Assembly: GCA_037446495.1 (NCBI GenBank)
Contig: JBBIIL010000005.1
Location: forward strand, 1-64,000
DNA: 64,000 nt
Source of the DNA: CAIXZV01 sp037446495
GTDB taxonomy: Bacteria; Chloroflexota; Limnocylindria; Limnocylindrales; CSP1-4
Direction: 5' to 3'
Below are positions 37,358 to 45,211 of this stretch, piece by piece; positions within the stretch are counted from its first letter, which is position 1, and every line of letters begins with the position of its first letter. The notes below the pieces were generated by a model. It saw only the letters and a list, made by a program, of their open reading frames with translations, had not been told where the DNA came from and did no database searches. The translations under genes and the position numbers were made by a program.

Positions 37358-38482
37358 ATGGCAACGCGACGTGTCGGCATCCTGACCGCGGGCGGCGACA
37401 GCCCCGGCCTCAACGCCACCATCCGAGGCTTCGGCAAGGCGGCCATCGGCACCTACGGCTTCGAGGTCGTCGGGTTCCGCGACGGCTTCCGGGGCCTGGC
37501 GGAGGACCGGACCGTCCGGCTGGACAAGAAGTCGCTCGCGGGGATCCTCACGATCGGCGGCACGATCCTGGGCACCAGCCGCGACAAGCCCAGCAAGATG
37601 CTCATCGACGGCGAGATCCAGGACGTGACGGACCAGATCCTCGCGGTGTGCAAGCGCCGCGAGCTCGAGGGCGTGGTCTGTCTGGGCGGCGGCGGGACCG
37701 CGAAGAACGCGCTCCGCCTGTTCAGGGCCGGGCTGAACGTGCTCACGCTGCCCAAGACGATCGACAACGACGTCGCGGGGACGGACGCCACCTTCGGCTT
37801 CGCGACCGCGCTCGAGATCGCCACCGACGCGATCGACCGACTCCACTCCACAGCGCACAGCCACCACCGCGTGATCGTGGCCGAGGTGATGGGCCACCGC
37901 GCCGGATGGCTGGCGCTGGGCGCGGGGCTCGCCGGCGGGGCGGACGTCATCCTCATCCCCGAGATCCCGTACAAGGTCCAGGCGATCGCCTCCGCCATCA
38001 AGGACCGCGTGCGCAAGGGATCCGGGTTCAGCATCGTGGCCGTGGCCGAGGGCGCCCGCTCGGTCGAGGACGCCCGGGCGCTCAACACCGCCGAGGCGAG
38101 GCTGGAGCGCGCCAAGGACCCCACGGCGCGCGAGGCGATCAAGGCGGAGATCCTCGGGCTCGAGCTCCAGCACCAGGGCAACACGTTCCGGCTGGCGCAG
38201 CAGCTCGAGAACATCACCGGGCTCGAGTCCCGCGTCACGATCCTGGGCTACGTGCAGCGGGGCGGCACGCCGTCCGGAGCGGACCGACTGCTGGCGACGC
38301 GCCTGGGCACCGCGGCCGCGGACTTCGTGAACGAGGGCACGTACGGGGTCATGGTCGCCGCCCACGGCGACGGCGTGGCCGCGGTCCCGCTCGAGGACGT
38401 GGCGGGGCGCCGCAACGTGGTCCCGGCGGACCACCCGTGGCTCCGCGCAGCGCGCCACACGGGCACCTGTCTGGGCGACTGA
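37358..38482 (+). CDS. pfkA: 6-phosphofructokinase
   Basis: Phosphorylates fructose 6-phosphate in glycolysis. 374 residues. Landmarks: GILTAGGDSPGLNATIRG (phosphate donor loop), LPKTIDNDV with the catalytic Asp, EVMGHRAGWLAL, and GYVQRGGTPSGADR. The donor-site segment reads LGGGGTAKNAL where E. coli has GGDGS and PPi-dependent enzymes GGDDT. The Asp is replaced by Gly while the PKTIDND Lys, seen in PPi-type enzymes, is kept. ATP rather than PPi use is therefore likely but not certain. The open frame continues far upstream through non-homologous sequence; the ATG at 37358 is fixed by homology and the -10 element. Confidence 0.94.
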   Translation: MATRRVGILTAGGDSPGLNATIRGFGKAAIGTYGFEVVGFRDGFRGLAEDRTVRLDKKSLAGILTIGGTILGTSRDKPSKMLIDGEIQDVTDQILAVCKRRELEGVVCLGGGGTAKNALRLFRAGLNVLTLPKTIDNDVAGTDATFGFATALEIATDAIDRLHSTAHSHHRVIVAEVMGHRAGWLALGAGLAGGADVILIPEIPYKVQAIASAIKDRVRKGSGFSIVAVAEGARSVEDARALNTAEARLERAKDPTAREAIKAEILGLELQHQGNTFRLAQQLENITGLESRVTILGYVQRGGTPSGADRLLATRLGTAAADFVNEGTYGVMVAAHGDGVAAVPLEDVAGRRNVVPADHPWLRAARHTGTCLGD

Positions 38483-38639
38483 CACCCGGGTGCCGGCATG
38501 GCGCCTGCACGTCGGGCCGTGCCCCGCTCGAATCGGCACAGCGCGCGCACACCTTCTGCACATCGCGCTGCCAGATTGATCTCCATCAAGCACCGCGGCC
38601 CGCCCGATGGGCCGCACATCGATCGGAGATCACTACCTC

Positions 38640-39089
38640 ATGCGTGGGTTCCTCGCCTTCCTGTTCCTCGGCCTCGTGGCGCTCGGCGCCGGGGCGGTCG
38701 GGTACAACATCGGCGTCTCGCAGGCGGTGACCACGACGGCAGCTGCCACCGGCGCCACCGTGGTCTACGCGGGCGGCTGGCACTGGGGCGGCCTGCTCCT
38801 CCTGCCCTTCGCCTTCTTCCTCATCCCCCTGATCTTCATGACCTTCTTCGGGTTCCTCGGGTTCGTCTTCGGCCCGCGCCGGCACTGGAGCCGCCGCTGG
38901 GACGGTGAGCACGGCCCGTCGAACTTCGGCCCGATGGGCGGCGGCTTCGGCCACGGCCGTGGCTGGGACGCCCGCCGCGACTGGGTGGCCGAGCAGCACC
39001 GGCGCATGCACGAGGAGGAGGCGCGCGCCTCGGCCCCGGGCACGACCGGCACGACCGGCCCCACGCCAACCGGCCCCACGGCCGGCTGA
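38640..39089 (+). CDS. Small membrane protein, unknown function
   Basis: 149 residues from the ATG preceded by GGAGAT. Two hydrophobic segments (MRGFLAFLFLGLVALGAGAV and LLLLPFAFFLIPLIFMTFFG) are separated by a short Thr/Ala-rich loop. A Gly/His/Arg/Trp-rich soluble tail ends in Thr/Pro/Gly repeats. It immediately precedes the response regulator-kinase pair, 71 bases away, and may belong to the stimulus pathway. No family recognised. Confidence 0.65.
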   Translation: MRGFLAFLFLGLVALGAGAVGYNIGVSQAVTTTAAATGATVVYAGGWHWGGLLLLPFAFFLIPLIFMTFFGFLGFVFGPRRHWSRRWDGEHGPSNFGPMGGGFGHGRGWDARRDWVAEQHRRMHEEEARASAPGTTGTTGPTPTGPTAG

Positions 39090-39160
39090 CGCCCTCCCCT
39101 CCTCCTCGCGACGCCGGGCGGGTATCCTCACCCGGCGTCGACGTTCGCCCGCGGAGCCCC

Positions 39161-39847
39161 ATGCGCACCATCCTCGTCGTGGAGGACGAGACCCGGATCG
39201 CCAGCCTCGTCCGCGACTACCTCGAACACGCCGGGTTCGCTGTGCTCACCGCAGGCGACGGCGCTGGCGGCCTGGCCCTCGCCCGGGCGCGCCGGCCCGA
39301 CGCGATCGTGCTCGACCTCGGGCTGCCCAAGATCGACGGCCTCGACGTGATCCGCATCCTGCGGGCCGACTCGTCCGTGCCGATCGTCGTGCTCACGGCG
39401 CGCGGCGACGAGACGGACCGGATCATCGGCTTGGAGCTCGGCGCCGACGACTACGTGGTCAAGCCGTTCAGCCCCAAGGAGCTCGTCGCACGCGTGCGGG
39501 CTGTCCTGCGCCGCGCCGAGGCCCGGCCGGCCAGCTCGGGGCAGATCGCCGTGGGCGACCTGGAGATCGACATCGCCCGTCGCCGCGTCATCGCTGGCGG
39601 CCGCGCCGTGGAGCTCACGCCCACGGAGTTCGAGCTCCTCGCCACTCTCGCGCGCGAGCCCGGCCGCGTGTGGACGCGCTCCCAGTTGCTCGACGCCGTC
39701 CACGGGTTCAGCCTCGAGACGTACGAGCGGGCGATCGACGGCCACATCCGCAACCTCCGGCGCAAGCTGGAGCCCGACAGCGAGGGCACACGCTACGTGC
39801 GCACGGTGCACGGGGTCGGGTACGCGCTCGTGGAGCCCGAGGGGTGA
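39161..39847 (+). CDS. OmpR/PhoB-type response regulator
   Basis: 228 residues. Receiver domain with acidic pocket VVEDE, phospho-acceptor Asp in IVLDLGLPKIDG, the switch Thr in VVLTARG, and Lys in VVKPFSP. A winged-helix DNA-binding domain follows (ELTPTEFELLATLAREPGRV, IDGHIRNLRRKLE, VRTVHGVGYAL). GGAG precedes the ATG, and TATCCT at 39123-39128 may be the -10. Its stop overlaps the kinase start as GTGA, so the two are a cognate pair. Target genes unknown. Confidence 0.94.
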   Translation: MRTILVVEDETRIASLVRDYLEHAGFAVLTAGDGAGGLALARARRPDAIVLDLGLPKIDGLDVIRILRADSSVPIVVLTARGDETDRIIGLELGADDYVVKPFSPKELVARVRAVLRRAEARPASSGQIAVGDLEIDIARRRVIAGGRAVELTPTEFELLATLAREPGRVWTRSQLLDAVHGFSLETYERAIDGHIRNLRRKLEPDSEGTRYVRTVHGVGYALVEPEG

Positions 39848-41031
39848 CGCCCTCGCGGCAGGACGACCCGCAGTTCGACTCGCGCGGCCCCGGCCCCGGT
39901 CGCGCCCCAGGTCCCGGCCCGGACCCGGAGTTCGACTGGCGCGCCCAGCGCGAGCTCTGGCGCCAGCGCCGGTACGAGGCGCGCCGTCGGCGCGGTGACC
40001 GGCCGTTCCGCCGTCACGGCCTGCCGCCCATCGGCTGCGTCGGCTGCGCAATCGTCGTGTTCGTCCTGGTGGTGGGCACGACGGCCGCGTTCGCGACCTG
40101 GGTCGGCGCCGCCGTGCTCGGGTTCCTGGCGCCATCCGCCGGCCCCAGCACCGCCACGGGCGTGGCCATCGCGCTCGTCCTGCTGCTCGCGATCGCGCTC
40201 TCGGTCCGGGCCTTCTCCTCGTACGTCCGGCCGCTCGCCGCCCTCGCCGACGCCACCCAGCGCCTCGCCGACGGCGAACCCGAGGTCCGGGTCTGGGTGC
40301 GCGGCCCACGCCCGGTGCGCGACCTGGCGGTCTCCTTCAACGCCATGGCGGAGCGGCTCGACCGCTCTCGGACCACGCGTCAGGCGATGCTCGCCGACGT
40401 GACGCACGAGCTGCGCACGCCGCTCGCGGTCATCGGCGGCGGCATCGAGGCCATGCTCGACGGTGTGCACCCCCTCGACGAGGAGCACCTCGCGCCGCTG
40501 CTCGCCGAGACGCAGGTGATGGACCGGCTGCTCGAGGACCTCCGGACCCTCTCGCTGGCGGAGGCGGGCGCACTCCCGCTCCACCGCGAGCTGGCGGACA
40601 TCGTGGACGTGGCCGCCGATGCCGTCGGGGCGCTCCGCCCGGCGGCCGCGGCAAAGGGCGTCGGGCTGGGCCTCGGGGGGGACTCGGCGCTCGAGTCGAA
40701 CCTGGACCCGGTGCGCGTCCGCGAGATCGTCACCAACCTGCTCACCAACGCGATCCGCCACACGCCGTCGGGCGGGTCTGTGACGGTGACGGTCCACGTC
40801 GTCCGCGACGAGGCCCGCATCGAGGTCCGCGACACCGGCGAGGGAATCCCCGCGGCGGACCTGGCCCACGTCTTCGACCGCTTCCAGCGGCGTGCCGATT
40901 CGGGCGGCAGCGGTCTCGGCCTCACGATTGTGCGGGACCTCGCGGCGGCGCATGGCGGGTCCGTGGAGGCCGAGAGCGACGGCCCCGGGCAGGGGGCGAC
41001 CTTCCGGGTCCGCCTGCCGATCCGAGCGTAG
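39844..41031 (+). CDS. Sensor histidine kinase
   Basis: 395 residues. A Pro/Gly/Arg-rich cytoplasmic N-terminus of about 60 residues is followed by two TM segments separated by a very short loop (about 15 residues), so there is no real extracellular sensor domain. Then HAMP (VRPLAALADATQRLADGE), HisKA with the phospho-His in DVTHELRTPLAVIGG, and HATPase with EIVTNLLTNAIRHTP (N box), DTGEGIP (G1) and SGLGLTIV (G2). It may sense the membrane or rely on the small membrane protein upstream. Confidence 0.93.
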   Translation: MTPSRQDDPQFDSRGPGPGRAPGPGPDPEFDWRAQRELWRQRRYEARRRRGDRPFRRHGLPPIGCVGCAIVVFVLVVGTTAAFATWVGAAVLGFLAPSAGPSTATGVAIALVLLLAIALSVRAFSSYVRPLAALADATQRLADGEPEVRVWVRGPRPVRDLAVSFNAMAERLDRSRTTRQAMLADVTHELRTPLAVIGGGIEAMLDGVHPLDEEHLAPLLAETQVMDRLLEDLRTLSLAEAGALPLHRELADIVDVAADAVGALRPAAAAKGVGLGLGGDSALESNLDPVRVREIVTNLLTNAIRHTPSGGSVTVTVHVVRDEARIEVRDTGEGIPAADLAHVFDRFQRRADSGGSGLGLTIVRDLAAAHGGSVEAESDGPGQGATFRVRLPIRA

Positions 41032-41244
41032 CGCGGCCGCGCGACCCGCCCCGCGGCCCCAGGAGACCCAGACACACCTGGATCACGTGCCCGTCGCCGG
41101 CGTCGATCAGCACGATCGCGCCCTGGCCATCCAGGGGCCCACGACGCGGCCCAGAGGGCCGGGCGAGCGCGGCATTCAGGCAGGGGTGCGGGCGGGCGTG
41201 CGGGCGAGGGGCGGGCGCGGTCCTGCGACGCCTCCCCGTCCCGG
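41032..41244. other. 213-bp convergent intergenic, coding-like scrap
   Basis: On the minus strand about 25 codons near 41060-41135 (GQGAIVLIDAGDGHVIQVCL then GLLG) have G/C third positions and look coding, but no start or domain is visible. Possibly a decayed gene end. Confidence 0.25.
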
Positions 41245-42171
41245 CTAGACGAGCCGCCGCGCCGCCAGCCGCAGGATGCCCAGGACCACGCCCGCGGCGA
41301 GCAGGGCCAGTGACCCGAGCATGATGGGCGACGGGCCGGACGGCCCCTCGGGCGCGGGCTCGACACCGCTCACGGTGCCCGACGCGCCGGGGCCCGCGAT
41401 GTTGGCCTCGGAGGTGCCTGACGGGGCCGCGGTGGCGTTGGCGGCCGTGGAGCCGACCGCCGAGGCGCTCTTGTCCTGCGGGGTCAGCGGCGCGGCCGTC
41501 GCCGTGAGCGCGCCGAGCGAGGGAGCAGCCGACGGGGCAGCCGGCGCAGCGGACGGGGCAGCGGCGACGTGTTCCCGCGATGCCGCAGCCGAGGCAGCGG
41601 CGACGGGTTCAGCCGAGGCCGCGGCCGACGCGGCCGACGCGGCCGGCGATGGCAGCGCGGCGGCTCCGCTCGTGACGTCTCCCAAACCGGAGTTCGCGTC
41701 GAAGTTGCCCCCGCCACTGCCGACCGCCTGTGCGGGAGCCTCCGACGATGCCGCCTGCGGGGCGAGTACCCCCGCCGTGCTGGTGCTTCCGCTGAAGCCG
41801 ATGTTGACCCCGCCGCCCAACAGCAGCCCGGCGAGGCCCAGGGCGGCGAGCGAGGCGGCGAGCGGCCCCGCGGCGGAGCGCCGAGCGGACAGCGGGGCGA
41901 GGAGGCGGCGCCAGCCCGCGGGGCGGGAGAGCTCGGCGGCGCGCTCGGCGTCCAGGCGGAAGTCGCGGGGGCGGGCGGGCGCCGGGGCCGAGCCCAAGGC
42001 GGACGAGAGCGCGCGCAGGTCGCGGTGGAGGCGGGCGCACTCGGGGCAGGAGGCGACCAGCGCCGCTGCGCGCGCCAAGTCGGCGCCCGACGCGTCGCCC
42101 GCGGCGTGGGCGGCGACGAGGAGCGGGTCGTGGGCGGCGTGGGGGGAGGCGGGGCCGGGCATGCGAGTCAT
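41245..42171 (-). CDS. Putative anti-sigma factor with Ala/Ser-rich extracellular domain
   Basis: 308 residues. The N-terminus has an H..C..C zinc-type motif (HAAGDASG, then SCPECARLHRDL), as in ZAS anti-sigma factors. One TM follows near residues 98-120 (PLAASLAALGLAGLLLGGG), then a long Ala/Ser/Pro/Thr low-complexity region and a second C-terminal TM (IMLGSLALLAAGVVLGIL). Its ATG overlaps the sigma factor stop as ATGA, the usual sigma/anti-sigma pairing. Release by proteolysis or zinc redox cannot be told apart from sequence. Confidence 0.75.
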   Translation of the reverse strand: MTRMPGPASPHAAHDPLLVAAHAAGDASGADLARAAALVASCPECARLHRDLRALSSALGSAPAPARPRDFRLDAERAAELSRPAGWRRLLAPLSARRSAAGPLAASLAALGLAGLLLGGGVNIGFSGSTSTAGVLAPQAASSEAPAQAVGSGGGNFDANSGLGDVTSGAAALPSPAASAASAAASAEPVAAASAAASREHVAAAPSAAPAAPSAAPSLGALTATAAPLTPQDKSASAVGSTAANATAAPSGTSEANIAGPGASGTVSGVEPAPEGPSGPSPIMLGSLALLAAGVVLGILRLAARRLV

Positions 42172-42836
42172 TCCTCGTCCCCCCGAAACAGGCTCATCGA
42201 CCCGGCGAGGCAGTCGCGAAGGGCCAGCCGGCCGCGGTGGATCCGCGACTTGACCGTGCCCAGCGACACACCCGTGAGCTCGGCGATCTCCTGGTAGTCA
42301 TAGCCCTCCACGTCGAAGAGCACGATGGCGTTGCGCTGGTCGGGCGTGATCGTGCCGAGCGCCGCATGGAGCACGCGGCCGCGCTCGATCCCCAGCGCCG
42401 TCCGCTCCGGGTCTGCGTCCGGACCGGCAGGCGGCTGCCAGGTGTCGTCCTCGAGCTCGGGGTACGGCTGCGATGGGCGGCGCTTGCGCAGGCGCTGCTG
42501 ATCCATCGCGGCGTTGATGGCGATTCGGCTCAGCCACGAGCGGACACTGCCGCCGCGGAACGAGCGGAGGTTGCGGAAGGCCGAGAAGAACGCCTCCTGG
42601 ACGGCGTCGGCCGCCTGATCGCGGTCCGGGACCATGCGGACCACGAGTGCGAAGAGGGGATCCTGGTATAGGTCCACCAGGCCGTTGAAGGCGTCGAGCG
42701 ATCCATCCCGCGCGCGCTCCAGCAGGATCAGGTCTCGGCGACGGGCCTGTTCGTCTGCGGCATCGTGGTGCCGGACGTCATCCACGGCGAGCTCGACCCC
42801 CCTGGCGGCGATGGTGAGGCGGGGCGAGTCTAGCAT
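42168..42836 (-). CDS. ECF-type RNA polymerase sigma factor
   Basis: 222 residues with sigma-70 regions 2 and 4 only. Region 2: FNGLVDLYQDPLFALVVRMV, then DQAADAVQEAFFSAFRNL and RSWLSRIAINAAMDQQRLRK. Region 4: ITPDQRNAIVLFDVEGYDYQ, then EIAELTGVSLGTVKSRIHRG (the helix-turn-helix). A 40-residue N-terminal extension precedes region 2. Coupled to the membrane anti-sigma gene. It should control an envelope or stress regulon, which is not visible here. Confidence 0.94.
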   Translation of the reverse strand: MLDSPRLTIAARGVELAVDDVRHHDAADEQARRRDLILLERARDGSLDAFNGLVDLYQDPLFALVVRMVPDRDQAADAVQEAFFSAFRNLRSFRGGSVRSWLSRIAINAAMDQQRLRKRRPSQPYPELEDDTWQPPAGPDADPERTALGIERGRVLHAALGTITPDQRNAIVLFDVEGYDYQEIAELTGVSLGTVKSRIHRGRLALRDCLAGSMSLFRGDEE

Positions 42837-42926
42837 CGGGGTGTGCGGTCCCAGGGGTGCTGAACGGAATGCTGCTTGGGCATCGCGGTCCAGACGCCAT
42901 TCCCCCGCGGGCGGTTCCCGCTCGGC

Positions 42927-42932
42927 TACGAT
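42927..42932 (+). promoter_or_regulatory. tRNA-Leu -10 TACGAT
   Basis: TACGAT, with 7 bases to the first tRNA base at 42940. It serves as an internal ruler for the -10-to-start distance used elsewhere. Confidence 0.6.
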
Positions 42933-42939
42933 GGCACCG

Positions 42940-43025
42940 GGCGAAGTGGCGGAATGGCAGACGCGGCGGTCTCAAACACCGCTGGGGGCAACCTCGTGTG
43001 GGTTCGAATCCCACCTTCGCTACCA
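42940..43025 (+). tRNA. tRNA-Leu, anticodon CAA
   Basis: 86 bases. The acceptor stem GGCGAAG pairs with CTTCGCT (G-U at the first pair). Anticodon stem GCGGT/ACCGC closes the loop CTCAAAC with anticodon CAA, which reads UUG. A long class II variable arm (TGGGGGCAACCTCGT region) fits leucine. T stem GTGGG/CCCAC holds the loop TTCGAAT. A discriminator A and an encoded CCA end the gene. Confidence 0.95.
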
Positions 43026-43077
43026 GCCAGGTCGCCGGGCGCGCCCGGCGGCTCGACGTTGCGGCGTTGCGCCCGGC

Positions 43078-43083
43078 TACCCT
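43078..43083 (+). promoter_or_regulatory. -10 TACCCT, leaderless start
   Basis: TACCCT with a 6-base spacer to the GTG at 43090, giving this gene its own promoter separate from the tRNA. Confidence 0.5.
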
Positions 43084-43089
43084 TGCGCC

Positions 43090-44196
43090 GTGTCTGAGCA
43101 GCTCCCCGACTTCGACCTGTACGCCGAGCTGGAGGTCAGCGAGCGGGCGTCCCTCGAGACCATCGGGGCCGCGTACCGGTCACTCCAGCTGCGCAACCAT
43201 CCTGACCGCGTCGGACCGGGAGCGGGCGATCGCGCGGTGCGCCTGAACGTGGCCCGGGACTGGCTGACCGACCCGCTGCGCAGGGCGCGGTACGACGCGC
43301 ATCTCGCCGAGCTCCGGCGCACGCGGACGCGGGACGAGGGCCCCGACGGCGGGCCGAACGACTTCGGCGGCGACGATGGCGCAGACGGCGGCAACAGCCG
43401 ATCGGCCAGCGGGCCGGGCCTCGTGCACCTGGTCCGCCACCACCTGCGGATCGACGTCCGCCGGCTCGCGCGCCTGTGGTTCGTCGGTCTCGGGCTCGTC
43501 GGCGCCATCGCGCTCGTTCCCTCGTTCCCCGCTCCGTCGTGGCTCCGCGTCGCCATCGCCGTGGCGGTCGTGCTGGTCCTGCTCCTGCTGGCGCTGGGTG
43601 GCGGGCGCTCAACGGACGGCATGGCGCTGGCTGGCCTCCTGGTCCGCTGGCTCGGCATCGTGCTGGGCTGGGTGGCGCTCGGCGCGCTGGCAGTGGCGGG
43701 CGTCCAGGCGATCGTGCAGCTGGCCAGCGGCCAGTCGAATCCGGCGGGCGTCGCCCAGGACGCGCCCCCCGTCCTTGCGGTCACCGCTCTGCTCTCGATC
43801 CTCGCGGTCCGACGCCGCCACCGCCCGATGGACACCTCGGTGGACGAGTTCCTGGCGATGACCCCGCGCGAGTTCGAGGCGGCCGTGGCCCGGATCCTCG
43901 GCCGCCACGGGTACCGGCTGGAGCTGACCGGCGGTCCCGGCGACCTCGCGGCGGACCTGATGGGCACCGACCCCGACGGCCGCCCGACGGTGGTCCAGTG
44001 CAAGCGCTACGCGCCCGGGCACCCCGTGGGCTCGCGCGACGTGCAGCTGCTGATGGCCATGGGCGTGCGCCACCACCGGGCAGAGCGCCTGGTCCTGGTG
44101 ACCACGTCGGACTTCACGGACCCGGCGCGCGACGTCGCCGATGCGCACGGCGTGGAGCTGATCAGCGGCGAGGAGCTCGAGGACCTGACCCGATAG
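43090..44196 (+). CDS. J domain - transmembrane - Mrr-type nuclease fusion
   Basis: 368 residues from a GTG. Residues 9-71 form a J domain with intact HPD (37-39) in SLQLRNHPDRVG, which should engage an Hsp70. A charged Gly/Asp-rich linker (78-108) is followed by about four hydrophobic segments (129-146, 152-170, 183-210, 227-241). Residues 255-365 are a restriction-endonuclease-fold (Mrr_cat) domain: FEAAVARILGRHGYRLELTG, then Asp290 in GDLAADLMG and QCK (303-305), matching the D...QxK active site, and a C-terminal LVLVTTSDFTDPARDVA. Nuclease and J domains would both face the cytoplasm from the membrane. The combination is unfamiliar to me. 71 bases upstream of the TerB-YCII gene. Confidence 0.82.
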   Translation: MSEQLPDFDLYAELEVSERASLETIGAAYRSLQLRNHPDRVGPGAGDRAVRLNVARDWLTDPLRRARYDAHLAELRRTRTRDEGPDGGPNDFGGDDGADGGNSRSASGPGLVHLVRHHLRIDVRRLARLWFVGLGLVGAIALVPSFPAPSWLRVAIAVAVVLVLLLLALGGGRSTDGMALAGLLVRWLGIVLGWVALGALAVAGVQAIVQLASGQSNPAGVAQDAPPVLAVTALLSILAVRRRHRPMDTSVDEFLAMTPREFEAAVARILGRHGYRLELTGGPGDLAADLMGTDPDGRPTVVQCKRYAPGHPVGSRDVQLLMAMGVRHHRAERLVLVTTSDFTDPARDVADAHGVELISGEELEDLTR

Positions 44197-44267
44197 CGGC
44201 GACCTGGCTTGCGGCCGTCAGCGGCCGTCAGCAGGTAGACTTCGCGCGCATTCACCCTGGAGACCTG

Positions 44268-45182
44268 ATGAGCCTGTTCCACTCCATGTTCGGCATCGGC
44301 AGCGGCAGCCCCAACGGCGGCGGGGCTGTGGCGTCCGCACCCCAGGCCGCGACCGTCGGCGACACCGAGAGCGTCCGCCGCATCGCTGCTCGCCTCGGCG
44401 CCCTACCGCCCGAGCGCGCACGGTTCGTGGCCGCCTTCGCGTACCTGCTGGCGCGCGCCGCGCGCGCGGACCTCACGGTCTCCGATGCCGAGGCGACCGA
44501 GATGACCCGCCTGATCAGCGAGACCGGCGACATCGATCCCGAGACCGCATCGCTGGTCGTGGGCCTGGCCGGCTCCCGCGTGGAGGGCTACGGCGCCACT
44601 GACGACTACCTCGTCACCCGCGAGTTCAAGGCGATCTCCACGCCCGAGCAGCGCCAGCACCTCCTGCGCTGCTGCCTGCTGGTGGCCGCGGCGGACGCTG
44701 ACATCGACGCCAGCGAATCCTGGCTGGTCAACCGGATCGCCGAGGAGCTCGACGTCGCGCGCGCCGACCTCAATCGGATCCGCGACGAGTTCACCGACAA
44801 GATCGCGGGACTCGCCGAGCTCCGCCGGATGCGCACCGCCGCCGAGGCCGAGGCCGCGGCGGTGCCCAAGCCCGCGCCTGAGCTGCCCGAGGGCGCCCGC
44901 ATCGAGCAGATCTGGCTGGTCGAGGTGCCCTACACCCCCGAGGCCGCGCAGCTGCGTCCTGCGCTCCGCCATCAGCACCTGGCCCGGATGATGCGGCTCA
45001 AGGTCCAGGACCGGGTCATCGAGGTGGGCGGCACGGCCGACATGAGCAAGTCCGTGATCCTGGTCCGGGCATCGGACGAGGACGACATCCGGCGCCTGGT
45101 TGCCGAGGACGCCTACACGTCGGGCGGCGTGTGGGGACCGCCCACGATCGTGGGGTACGGGCGGCTCGTCCTCGGGGAGTAG
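44268..45182 (+). CDS. TerB domain - YCII domain fusion protein
   Basis: 304 residues, no membrane segment. Residues about 34-180 are helical and TerB-like, with paired acidic motifs ARADLTVSDAE (66-76) and AADADIDASE (141-150) that bind metal in the family. Residues about 213-303 resemble a YCII domain: IWLVEVPYTPEAAQLRPALR, HQHLARMM with the conserved His, then KSVILVRASDEDDIRRLVAE. Start supported by GGAG six bases before the ATG. It follows the J-domain/Mrr gene, and TerB and J domains co-occur in one chain in DjlA. YCII assignment is less sure than TerB. Confidence 0.75.
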   Translation: MSLFHSMFGIGSGSPNGGGAVASAPQAATVGDTESVRRIAARLGALPPERARFVAAFAYLLARAARADLTVSDAEATEMTRLISETGDIDPETASLVVGLAGSRVEGYGATDDYLVTREFKAISTPEQRQHLLRCCLLVAAADADIDASESWLVNRIAEELDVARADLNRIRDEFTDKIAGLAELRRMRTAAEAEAAAVPKPAPELPEGARIEQIWLVEVPYTPEAAQLRPALRHQHLARMMRLKVQDRVIEVGGTADMSKSVILVRASDEDDIRRLVAEDAYTSGGVWGPPTIVGYGRLVLGE

Positions 45183-45211
45183 CCGCAGCACCGCTCCCGC
45201 GAGGGCCGATC

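Noticed and set aside
42940..45182. tRNA-Leu as attachment site of an integrated island carrying the J-domain and TerB genes
   Set aside because: No direct repeat of the tRNA 3' end, no integrase, and composition matches the surroundings.
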